In this document: positions 7,193-14,226 of the stretch, piece by piece
How positions within the stretch are numbered: the first letter of the stretch is position 1
Layout: every line of letters starts with the position of its first letter
Assembly: GCA_050260215.1 (NCBI GenBank)
Contig: JBLNBU010000211.1
Coordinates: forward strand, 1-24,215
Source of the DNA: JBLNBU01 sp050260215
Lineage (GTDB): Bacteria > Pseudomonadota > Alphaproteobacteria > Rhodospirillales > Magnetospirillaceae
DNA: 24,215 bases
Reading direction: 5' to 3'
Program-made: the position numbers and the translations under genes
The notes under the pieces: model-generated
What the model was told of the DNA's origin: nothing
What the model saw: only the letters and a program-made list of their open reading frames with translations
Databases searched by the model: none

Positions 7193-8097
7193 CCTGCCCC
7201 CGCCTGATCCCCGTGGTGCTGATGCGGCACGGCCGCACCGTCCTCAGCCGCGACTTCGCCCGCCACCACGCCATCGGCGACGCCGTCCAGGTCGCCGAGC
7301 GCTACATGGCCTGGGACCTGGACGAACTGGTCTATCTGGACATCTCGTCGCATTGGCCCGGTGCTGGCGCCGGCTTCGACAGCCTGCTCGACGCGGTGCG
7401 CCGCATGGGCCGGTGGTGCTTCGTGCCGCTGACCGTGGGCGGGGGATTGCGCGATCTCGACCAGATGGCCGCGCTGCAGAAGGCCGGCGCCGACCGCTTC
7501 GTGCTCAATTCCGCCGCCCTGGCCGAGCCGGCCTTCATCACCCGGGCCGCGCGACGCTATGGCGCCCAGGCGCTGGTGGTGGCGGTGGATGCAAGGCGCA
7601 CCGGCGACGGCTACGAGGTGTTCGCCGACGCTGCCCGGCGCGCCACCGGATGGCGGGTCGAGGACTGGTGCGCCGAAGCGGCGCGCCGAGGCGCCGGCGA
7701 GATCCTGATCAACGCCGTCGACCGCGACGGCACCGGAGCCGGCTTCGACCTCGACCTGGTGGCGCGCGTCGCCGCGGCGGTGGAGGTGCCGGTCATCGCC
7801 TGCGGCGGTGCCGGCGCGCCCGAGCATTTCGCCGCGCCGATCCGCGCCGGCGCCGCCGGGGCCGCGGCCGGCAACGTGTTCGCCTTCCGCGAGCTGTCGT
7901 ACCACCTGGCACGCCAGGCCATGTTGGCCGAGGGGGTGGGCTTGCGCGAGGGCGTGGTCCACCGCGACTACGCCGCCGCCAAGCGTCCCCACGGGACAGG
8001 CTCGCGCCTTGGCGCCGACCGCGAGGAGATCTGGCGCGACCTGGACCGGATCGGCCGCGACGACCTGCTGCACCAGGGCGGGGGAACGGCGCCGTGA
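7189..8097 (+). CDS. hisF: HisF-like ammonia-channel partner, divergent
   Basis: The 302-residue TIM-barrel protein is clearly HisF-like: VPLTVGGGLRDLDQM, VVAVDAR (Asp134, matching the second HisF catalytic aspartate), AGEILINAVDRDGTGAGFD and VIACGGAGAPEHF. However, the N-terminal strand reads IPVVLMRHGR, where authentic HisF has a catalytic aspartate (IIACLDVKDGR); here that position is Leu11. It therefore should not cyclise the histidine intermediate, and probably serves only to receive HisH ammonia for the downstream sugar amidotransferases. It also runs about 50 residues longer than typical HisF, with a basic then acidic C-terminal tail after about residue 250. It overlaps hisH (ATGA) and the next gene (GTGA), suggesting translational coupling. 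Confidence 0.9.
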   Translation: MTCPRLIPVVLMRHGRTVLSRDFARHHAIGDAVQVAERYMAWDLDELVYLDISSHWPGAGAGFDSLLDAVRRMGRWCFVPLTVGGGLRDLDQMAALQKAGADRFVLNSAALAEPAFITRAARRYGAQALVVAVDARRTGDGYEVFADAARRATGWRVEDWCAEAARRGAGEILINAVDRDGTGAGFDLDLVARVAAAVEVPVIACGGAGAPEHFAAPIRAGAAGAAAGNVFAFRELSYHLARQAMLAEGVGLREGVVHRDYAAAKRPHGTGSRLGADREEIWRDLDRIGRDDLLHQGGGTAP

Positions 8098-9302
8098 CCG
8101 GCTTCCACTACTGCACCCGCTGCGTGATGCCGTCGTCGCGACCCGGCATCGTCTTCGACGAGCGCGGCCTGTGCGGGGCCTGCCGCTGGCATGAACGCAA
8201 GGCCTCCATCGACTGGGCGGCCCGCGAGGACCAGCTGAGACGGATCGCCGACTGGGCCGCCTCGGCCACCCGGGCACCCTGGGACTGCGTGCTGGGGGTC
8301 AGCGGTGGCAAGGACAGCCTGTGGCAGGCGCATGTGCTGCGCGACCGCTTCGGCATGAACCCGTTGCTGGTGCAGTTCGTTTCCTCGGACGCCACCGAGC
8401 TGGGGCGGCGCAACGCCGAGAACATGGTCCGCAGCGGCTTCACCCTGCTCAGCGTCCAGCCCAATCCCGAGGTGGCGCGCCGCCTGATGCGCAAGTCGTT
8501 CCTGGACTGGGGCAACACCATCAAGTTCGCCGAGTTCGCCCTGTTCACCGCGCCGTTCCGCGTCGCCATCGACTACGACGTGCCGCTGGTGTTCTTCGGT
8601 GAAAATCCGGCCCTGGAAGCCGGCGACGCCAACCGCGACAACGCCGGCTGGGACGCCAGCGGCATCCGCTTCAACAACACCCTGGGCGGAGGCGCGGCCG
8701 ATATCTGGCTGGGCGACGGCATCGGGCCGCGCGACCTGATCGCCTATTCCTTCCCCAGCGCCGAGGAGCTGGACGCCTGGGGCGGGCGCGGTGTGTTCAT
8801 GGGCTATTTCCTCAACTGGTCGGGCTGGCGCAACGCCGCCTTCGCCGTCCGCCACGGCATGGACCTGCTGGACGCCGACTGCGCCGACATCGGCAGCCCG
8901 TACCGCCACAACTCGCTGGACAGCGACAACGGCGCCATGGTCAACGCGATGATGAAGCACGCCAAGTTCGGCTTCGGCTCGACCACCGAGTTCGTCAGCT
9001 ACGACGTGCGCGACGGACGCATGAGCCGGGCCGAGGCCGCCGCCCTGGTGCGGCGGTTCGACGGGCGCTGCCATTCCCGCTACATCGACGCCTTCTGCCG
9101 CTGGACCGGGGTGACAGCCGACGAATTCGCCCGCACCGTGGAGCGCTTCCGCGGCCCCATGTGGCGCCCCGACGCCACCGGCGGCTGGACGCTGGAACGG
9201 CCCATCTGGGCCGACTACGACACCGACGCGGTCGACGTCGAGGCGCTCTTGCGCCGCATCGATCCCTGGGGCAAGGCCGGTGACGGTGAGGGTGCGCCAT
9301 GA
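8094..9302 (+). CDS. N-acetyl sugar amidotransferase, copy 1
   Basis: The 402-residue protein matches the WbpG/PseA/WbuX family, which converts a sugar N-acetyl group to acetamidino using ATP and ammonia from HisH/HisF. An N-terminal four-cysteine site (Cys7, Cys10, Cys27, Cys30) probably binds metal. A PP-loop ATP pyrophosphatase motif SGGKDS (70-75) follows, and the family segment VFFGENPALEAG lies near residue 165. The GTG start at 8094 overlaps the hisF stop; it gives the typical N-terminus with the CxxC beginning at residue 7. It is followed, again with an ATGA overlap, by a second member of the same family. The acceptor is probably the nonulosonic acid precursor made further down the operon, but this is inferred. 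Confidence 0.9.
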   Translation: MTGFHYCTRCVMPSSRPGIVFDERGLCGACRWHERKASIDWAAREDQLRRIADWAASATRAPWDCVLGVSGGKDSLWQAHVLRDRFGMNPLLVQFVSSDATELGRRNAENMVRSGFTLLSVQPNPEVARRLMRKSFLDWGNTIKFAEFALFTAPFRVAIDYDVPLVFFGENPALEAGDANRDNAGWDASGIRFNNTLGGGAADIWLGDGIGPRDLIAYSFPSAEELDAWGGRGVFMGYFLNWSGWRNAAFAVRHGMDLLDADCADIGSPYRHNSLDSDNGAMVNAMMKHAKFGFGSTTEFVSYDVRDGRMSRAEAAALVRRFDGRCHSRYIDAFCRWTGVTADEFARTVERFRGPMWRPDATGGWTLERPIWADYDTDAVDVEALLRRIDPWGKAGDGEGAP

Positions 9303-10492
9303 CCGGCTGCCGCCGCTGCCTCTATCCCGCCCACCACCCGCTGGGGCTGCTGCTCGACGACCAGGGCATCTGCACCGGCTGCCGGGTCCACGAGGAGAAG
9401 GACCGCCTGGACTGGGCCGCCCGCGAGGCGCGCCTGATGACGATCCTGGACGCCTACCGCAGCGGCGACGGGCGCCGCCACGACTGCATCGTCCCGGTCA
9501 GCGGCGGCAAGGACAGCTTCTTCGTCGTCGACCGGCTGAAGCGCTGGGGCATGAACCCGCTGCTGGTGTCGTTCAACCGCGTCTACAACAGCTATGCCGG
9601 CATCTTCAATCTCGAGCAGCTGCGCACCCGCCTGGGCGCCGACATCGTCTCGATGACGCTGGCGCCGGACCTGCATCGCCGACTGGCGCAAATGTCGCTG
9701 GACCGGCTGGGCAGCTTCCATTGGCCGTATCTGGCCGGATCGACGGTGTTTCCGGTGCAGATGGCGGTCAGCCGCCGCATCCCGCTGATCGTGTGGGGCG
9801 CCCACCAGGGGCTGGAACAGGTGGGGATGTTCTCGCACCTGGACGAGGTCGAGATGACCCGGCGCTACCGCAAGGAGCACGACCTCATGGGCCTGGAGCC
9901 CGAGGACGTGGCCGACGACGTCCTTCCCGAACGCGACCTGGCGCCCCTGTTCTATCCCGACGACCGCCGACTGAATGCCGTGGGGGTGCGCGGGATCTAT
10001 CTCGGCAACTACCTGCGCTGGGACACACGCGCCCAGCACATCGAGATGCTGGCCAAGTACGACTATTGCGCCGCGCCGCAGCCGCGCACCTTCGACACCT
10101 GCACCGACGTCGACTGCCTGCTGCACGGCACCGTCCACGACGCCATCAAGGTGCGCAAGTGGGGCTATGGCAAGGCCACCGACCATGCCTGCCGAGAGAT
10201 CCGCTTCGGCCGCATGACCCGCGAGCAGGGGCTGGCCTTCGTCGCCGGACGCCAGTCGCCCGATGCCGACGCCGGGCCGGTGGCCGAGTGGCTGGGCCTG
10301 TCGGTGGCCGAGTTCTGGGCCATGGTCGACCGCTTCCGCCGACACCACGACCCGCAGCCCGCCGCCAGTCCGGCCGAGGCCCCGGCGGCCTGCGCCTTTC
10401 CCGTCAATCTTCCCGCCCGCATGGCTCGCGCCCCCTTCGACGGGCAGTTGCTGATGCGCGGCTGGGCCCCCGCACCGGGAGACGACCCATGA
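9299..10492 (+). CDS. N-acetyl sugar amidotransferase, copy 2
   Basis: This 397-residue paralogue has the same plan as its neighbour: Cys4, Cys7, Cys25, Cys28, then PP-loop SGGKDS (68-73) in IVPVSGGKDSFFVV, and WGAHQGLEQVGMF where copy 1 has FFGENPALEAG. Outside the shared motifs the two diverge strongly, and the last 60 residues or so of this copy form a Pro/Ala-rich tail. Two non-identical enzymes in tandem with one ammonia-producing pair suggest either two amidination sites on one sugar, two different sugars, or a heteromeric enzyme. ATGA overlaps at both ends and the GAGGGTG ribosome-binding sequence show it is co-translated. All key residues I can check are present, so it is not an obvious decaying duplicate. 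Confidence 0.88.
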   Translation: MTGCRRCLYPAHHPLGLLLDDQGICTGCRVHEEKDRLDWAAREARLMTILDAYRSGDGRRHDCIVPVSGGKDSFFVVDRLKRWGMNPLLVSFNRVYNSYAGIFNLEQLRTRLGADIVSMTLAPDLHRRLAQMSLDRLGSFHWPYLAGSTVFPVQMAVSRRIPLIVWGAHQGLEQVGMFSHLDEVEMTRRYRKEHDLMGLEPEDVADDVLPERDLAPLFYPDDRRLNAVGVRGIYLGNYLRWDTRAQHIEMLAKYDYCAAPQPRTFDTCTDVDCLLHGTVHDAIKVRKWGYGKATDHACREIRFGRMTREQGLAFVAGRQSPDADAGPVAEWLGLSVAEFWAMVDRFRRHHDPQPAASPAEAPAACAFPVNLPARMARAPFDGQLLMRGWAPAPGDDP

Positions 10493-11229
10493 CCCGTGTC
10501 CTTGCCACCATCGAGGCCCGGATGGCATCGACCCGCCTGCCCGGCAAGGTCATGCTGCCGATCAACGGCGCGCCCATGCTGCAGCGGCTGGCCGAGCGGC
10601 TGGCCGGGTGCCGCGCGGTGGACGCCGTCAAGATCCTGACCACCGACCGCGGGCCCGACGAGATCATCGCCACCTTGTGCCAGCGGCTGGGCTTCCCGGT
10701 CTTCCGCGGCTCCGAGGACGACGTGACCGCCCGCCTGGTCGAGGGCACCGCCGCCGAGGCGCCCGAGGTCATCGTCCAGCTGACCGGCGACAACCCGCTG
10801 GTCGATTGCGGCCTGATCGACGACGTCGTCCACCACCTGCTGGACGGCGGATACGACTATGTGTCGAACTCGCTCGGCCGCCACGTGGTCATCGGCCTGA
10901 ACGTCCGGGCGCTGCGCCGCGACGCCCTGGTGCGGATGGACGGCATCTGCAGCGACCCGCTGATGCGGGTGCACGGCGGCTACTACATCCAGACCCGGCC
11001 CGACCTGTTCAAGATCGGCCAGTGCCCGGTCCCCGACGGGCTCGACCGCCAGGACGTGCGCCTGACCGTCGACGAGCCGGCGGACTATGAACTGGTCCGG
11101 CGCATCGCCGAAAGCCTGGGCACCGGGCCCGAGGTCGGCTGGCAGGCCATCCTGGACCTGCTGGCGCAGCGGCCCGAGTTGGCCGCCATCAACAGCGCCG
11201 TCCGCCAGAAGAAGCCGGGCGAGGGCTGA
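10489..11229 (+). CDS. SpsF-like cytidylyltransferase family protein
   Basis: The 246-residue product belongs to the SpsF/CMP-KDO synthetase-like nucleotidyltransferases. The nucleotide-binding signature IEARMASTRLPGKVM (8-22) is at the N-terminus, and QLTGDNPLVD, with the metal-binding aspartate position, lies near residue 100. Later segments DYVSN and RLTVDEPADYELV also fit the family. Such enzymes activate a sugar with a nucleotide or sit in nonulosonate and spore-coat loci with unproven activity; the substrate here is unknown. This is separate from the true NeuA homologue further along the operon, so the locus has two CTP-type activating enzymes. The ATG overlaps the amidotransferase stop, and the oxidoreductase gene follows after four bases. 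Confidence 0.85.
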   Translation: MTRVLATIEARMASTRLPGKVMLPINGAPMLQRLAERLAGCRAVDAVKILTTDRGPDEIIATLCQRLGFPVFRGSEDDVTARLVEGTAAEAPEVIVQLTGDNPLVDCGLIDDVVHHLLDGGYDYVSNSLGRHVVIGLNVRALRRDALVRMDGICSDPLMRVHGGYYIQTRPDLFKIGQCPVPDGLDRQDVRLTVDEPADYELVRRIAESLGTGPEVGWQAILDLLAQRPELAAINSAVRQKKPGEG

Positions 11230-11233
11230 CGCC

Positions 11234-12181
11234 ATGACCGAGCGCCCGGCACGCGGAGTGGTGATCGGCGCCGGCGCCATCGGCTGCCGGCTGGCCGACG
11301 GGAGCGAGCCGCCGCAGACCCACGCCGCCGCCATGGCGGCCTCGCCCCACTTCAGGCTCGCCGGCATTTGCGATCCCGACCGGACGGCGGCCGAGGCCGC
11401 CGGCCGCCAGTGGGGCTGCCCGGCCCACGCCGACCTTGCCCGCCTGCTGAGCGACGTCCGCCCCCAGGTGGCGGCGGTGGCCGTGCCGGCCGCCGCCCAG
11501 CCGGCGATCCTGGACGCCCTGCTGGACGCCGGCATCCGCGCCGTCGTCGCCGAGAAGCCGCTGGCCCCGTCGCTGGCCGAGGCCGAGCGCCTGACCCGCC
11601 GCTATGCCGATGCCGGCGTGCCGCTGCTGGTCAATTTCTCGCGCCGCTTCGTGCCGCTCTACCGCGAGCTGGCGGAGCGGTTCCGCCACGAGCGGGTCCT
11701 GACCGCGTCCATCCGCTATGCCAAGGGCCTGCGCCACAACGGCGTCCACGCCCTGGACCTGGCGCGCCTGCTGTTCGGCGAGGTGGGCGAGGCAGTCGCC
11801 CTCGACCGGCGCGCCGACCATTGGCCCGACGATCCCACCGTGGCGGCCTTCCTGCGCTGCCAGCGCTGCCCGCAGGTGTTCCTGCAGGCGCTGGACGAGC
11901 GCTGCTTCACCCTGTTCGAGCTGGACGTGGTGTCCGAATCCGGCCGCTGGATCGTCGACGGCGACCACCGCCGCCTGCGGCGCTGGGAGGTCCGCGACGG
12001 ATTGGGCATCCCGCCGGGCCGCCGCCTGGTCGAGGTCGAAGAGCGCCAGACCGGCCACCAGTTCGCCCTGGTCGAGCTCTACGCCAACCTGGCGGCGGTG
12101 CTGTTCGACGGCGCCCGGCCCCGATGCGGCGGCGACGAGGCGGTGGCGGCCGAGCGGCTGGTGCAGGAGCTGAGAGGGTGA
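11234..12181 (+). CDS. Gfo/Idh/MocA-family NAD(P) oxidoreductase
   Basis: The 315-residue protein starts with a Rossmann fold carrying VVIGAGAIG (9-17). It contains the family lysine motif EKPLA (Lys108 as proton shuttle/catalytic lysine) and NGVHALDLARLL (169-180; His172 in the position of the conserved active-site histidine). Gfo/Idh/MocA enzymes oxidise or reduce sugar ring or side-chain hydroxyls, often on nucleotide-activated sugars. Its place directly after an SpsF-like cytidylyltransferase suggests that they act on the same sugar, but no substrate can be named. The ATG at 11234 is preceded by GGGCGAGGGC. The stop overlaps the next start as GTGA. Segments such as YAKGLRHNGVHALD resemble members found in other glycan-modification loci, from memory. 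Confidence 0.83.
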   Translation: MTERPARGVVIGAGAIGCRLADGSEPPQTHAAAMAASPHFRLAGICDPDRTAAEAAGRQWGCPAHADLARLLSDVRPQVAAVAVPAAAQPAILDALLDAGIRAVVAEKPLAPSLAEAERLTRRYADAGVPLLVNFSRRFVPLYRELAERFRHERVLTASIRYAKGLRHNGVHALDLARLLFGEVGEAVALDRRADHWPDDPTVAAFLRCQRCPQVFLQALDERCFTLFELDVVSESGRWIVDGDHRRLRRWEVRDGLGIPPGRRLVEVEERQTGHQFALVELYANLAAVLFDGARPRCGGDEAVAAERLVQELRG

Positions 12182-13128
12182 GCCCCGGCTTGCGCGCCGC
12201 ACTGGAGGAGCTGCTGGCGCCGTGGAGCGTCGTCCACGCCTATTCCGCCGATCCCGGGGCTGCGGCGTGCATCGCCGCCATCCGCGGCGTCCTCGGCATC
12301 CGCGCCGGACGGTGGCTGGCCGAGGGCTGGTCGGCCGCCAACGGCATGGGCGAGCCGATCGACGACACCCGCGCCATTGCCCGGCTGGCGGAGCCCGGCG
12401 CCTGCGTGGTCATGGGGCCGCAGGTGGACACGGCCCGCGGTCACCGCGCCCTCGACACGGCGGCGGCCGCCGGCCTGCCGGTGGTCTTCGTCCTGGACCA
12501 TTGGCGCAACTACCGGCAGCAACTGGTCGCCGCCAGCGGCTTGCCGGCCCTGGTCGCCGTCCCCGACGCCCACGGCCTGGCCCTGCTGCGGCGCGAGGTG
12601 CCCGAGGCCGAAGCGCTCGCCCGGGTGGTCGGCCACTTCGGCATCGACGCCACCCTGGAGCGGCTGGCGGCACTGGGCGCCCGCCGCGGGGACCTGCGGC
12701 AACAGTTCGCCCCCGGCGGCGCCGCGCGCCTGGTCGGCCTCCTGCTCGACCCGGTCGATCCCGACCAGCGGGCCCGCGCCGGCTTCGATACCGCCACCGT
12801 GCTGGCGGCTCTGGCCGAGCCGCTGCAGCGGAATTTCCGCGACACCCGCTTCGTCATCCGCCCCCACCCGCGCGAGGACGACGCCCTGCTGTCCGGGCTG
12901 CTGCAGCCGTGGCGGAAAGCCGGCATCGACTTCGTCGTCACCGAGCGGGCGGCGGAAGAAATCATGGCCGCCGCCGACGAGGTCTGGGGCTTGACCTCGG
13001 TGGTGCTGATCGCCGCACAAACGGCCGGCTTGCGCGTACGCAGCCTGCAGTTCGGCCGCTCGGCCCCCTGGGGGCCGCCGCACCTTCACGACGTGGCCTG
13101 CCTGGACGCTGCCCGGCTGGCGGATTGA
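12178..13128 (+). CDS. Unknown protein with GT-B-like C-terminal features
   Basis: I do not recognise this 316-residue protein. The GTG start at 12178 overlaps the oxidoreductase stop and no better start is visible. It has no membrane segment. The N-terminal half contains VVHAYSADPGAAAC and VVFVLDHWRNY (102-112); a central PDAHGLALL follows. The C-terminal half carries FVIRPHPRED (225-234) and WGLTSVVLIAAQTAG (270-284), a pattern shared with nucleotide-sugar-using GT-B proteins of the CDP-glycerol transferase or capsule-transferase kind. A similar RPHP occurs in the GT-B protein encoded at 17260. It may be a small glycosyltransferase or a regulatory or assembly factor for the nonulosonate pathway. 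Codon use matches its neighbours. It closes the first part of the operon, and a promoter-like sequence begins right after its stop. Confidence 0.75.
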   Translation: MSPGLRAALEELLAPWSVVHAYSADPGAAACIAAIRGVLGIRAGRWLAEGWSAANGMGEPIDDTRAIARLAEPGACVVMGPQVDTARGHRALDTAAAAGLPVVFVLDHWRNYRQQLVAASGLPALVAVPDAHGLALLRREVPEAEALARVVGHFGIDATLERLAALGARRGDLRQQFAPGGAARLVGLLLDPVDPDQRARAGFDTATVLAALAEPLQRNFRDTRFVIRPHPREDDALLSGLLQPWRKAGIDFVVTERAAEEIMAAADEVWGLTSVVLIAAQTAGLRVRSLQFGRSAPWGPPHLHDVACLDAARLAD

Positions 13129-13129
13129 C

Positions 13130-13159
13130 TTGACAGGGAAGCGTTGTTCTCGCCTATTT
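13130..13159 (+). promoter_or_regulatory. Internal promoter upstream of neuB
   Basis: A perfect TTGACA (13130-13135) is followed after 18 bases by CTATTT (13154-13159), close to the CTATAT-like -10 seen in many alphaproteobacteria. It lies in the only gap (57 bases) inside this part of the operon, starting two bases after the preceding stop, and would place transcription start near 13166, about 20 bases before the neuB ATG. The match is by eye; a chance TTGACA is possible but the position is apt. Confidence 0.5.
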
Positions 13160-13185
13160 CCCCCATCTTCCCTACCGGTGCGGCC

Positions 13186-14226
13186 ATGGCCTCCGACTTT
13201 CACAGTGCATTCCCCATCGCCCGGCGCATGGTGGGCCCCGGCGCGCCGGTGGCGGTGATTGCCGAGGCCGGCGTCGCCCATTTCGGCGACCCCGACAAGG
13301 CGGTCGCCCTGGTCGACCTGGCGGCCGATGCCGGTGCCGATTTCTTCAAGACCCAGGCCTTCGTCACCGATGCCCTGGTCGCCCCGTCGCTGCCGGACTG
13401 GCGCGACCGCCTGCGCCCCAAGGAGGTGGACTTCGCCTTCCTGCGCCGCATGAAGGACCGCTGCGAGGCCCGCGGCATTCCGTTCCTGTGCACGCCGCAC
13501 GACGAGACGGCTCTCGGCTGGTGCCTGGACCTGGACGTCCCGGCGTTCAAGATCGGCTCGGGCGAGCGCGGCAACCTGCCGTTCCTGCGGCGCATCGCCG
13601 CTCTCGGCCGCCCGGTGGTCGCCTCGGTCGGCCTGCACGGCGAGGACGACGTCCGGGCGCTGATTGCCGCCGTCACCGAGGGCGGCTGCCGCGAGCTGGC
13701 GCTGCTGCATTGTGTCACCAGCTACCCGACGCCGACCGAGCAGGTGCACCTGCGCGCCATGGACCGGCTGCGGCAGATCTTTCCCGGGCCGGTCGGCTAT
13801 TCCGACCACACCGTCGGCCACCTGGCCTGCCTGGCGGCGGCGGCCCGGGGGGCCTGCCTGATCGAGAAGCACATCACCCTGGACTTCGACGTCCCCAATG
13901 CGCAGGACTGGAAGGTGTCGTGCGGGCCCGACGACTTCGCCGCCTTCGTCCGCGACGTGCGCGCGGTCGACACCATGCTGGGCCGCCCCGAGGTGGTCCG
14001 CCGCGACTGCGCCGCCGCCGCTGAGGGCTGGGCGGTGAAATGCCTGGTCGCCGCCCGCGACCTGCCCGCCGGGACCATCCTGCAGGCTGACATGCTGGCG
14101 GCGATGCGTGCCGGCACCGGCGGCCTGGCGCCGTCGGAAGCCGGCCCGCTGGCCGGTCGCCGCCTGGCGCGGCCGCTGGCGGCGGGCCAGAAGCTGTCGC
14201 CAGACGACCTGGCCGGAGATCCCTGA
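13186..14226 (+). CDS. neuB: NeuB-family nonulosonic acid synthase
   Basis: The 346-residue protein condenses a six-carbon amino sugar with phosphoenolpyruvate to a nine-carbon nonulosonic acid. Residues about 20-265 form the NeuB barrel with AVIAEAGVAHFGD, CTPHDET (102-108), KIGSGE (122-127, metal/substrate glutamate Glu127), LLHCVTSYPTP (173-183), VGYSDHT (203-209, His208) and IEKHITLD (226-233, His229). Residues about 283-343 are the C-terminal SAF/antifreeze-like domain. The segment after His229 (VPNAQDWKVSCGPDDF) differs from the usual GPDHKASLEPDE-like sequence. The ATG at 13186 is chosen because upstream codons have low third-position GC and contain the putative -10; a TTG at 13144 with AGGGA before it is the alternative. 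Sialic versus legionaminic/pseudaminic specificity cannot be decided. Confidence 0.88.
   Translation: MASDFHSAFPIARRMVGPGAPVAVIAEAGVAHFGDPDKAVALVDLAADAGADFFKTQAFVTDALVAPSLPDWRDRLRPKEVDFAFLRRMKDRCEARGIPFLCTPHDETALGWCLDLDVPAFKIGSGERGNLPFLRRIAALGRPVVASVGLHGEDDVRALIAAVTEGGCRELALLHCVTSYPTPTEQVHLRAMDRLRQIFPGPVGYSDHTVGHLACLAAAARGACLIEKHITLDFDVPNAQDWKVSCGPDDFAAFVRDVRAVDTMLGRPEVVRRDCAAAAEGWAVKCLVAARDLPAGTILQADMLAAMRAGTGGLAPSEAGPLAGRRLARPLAAGQKLSPDDLAGDP

Noticed and set aside
6566..8097. Treating hisH and hisF as part of a histidine biosynthesis operon.
   Set aside because: No other his genes are present, HisF lacks the first catalytic aspartate, and both are coupled to sugar amidotransferases.
13144..13185. 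A TTG start for neuB at 13144 with AGGGA before it.
   Set aside because: The added codons have low third-position GC and overlap the putative -10 and spacer of a good promoter; the ATG at 13186 gives a normal NeuB N-terminus. Not fully excluded.
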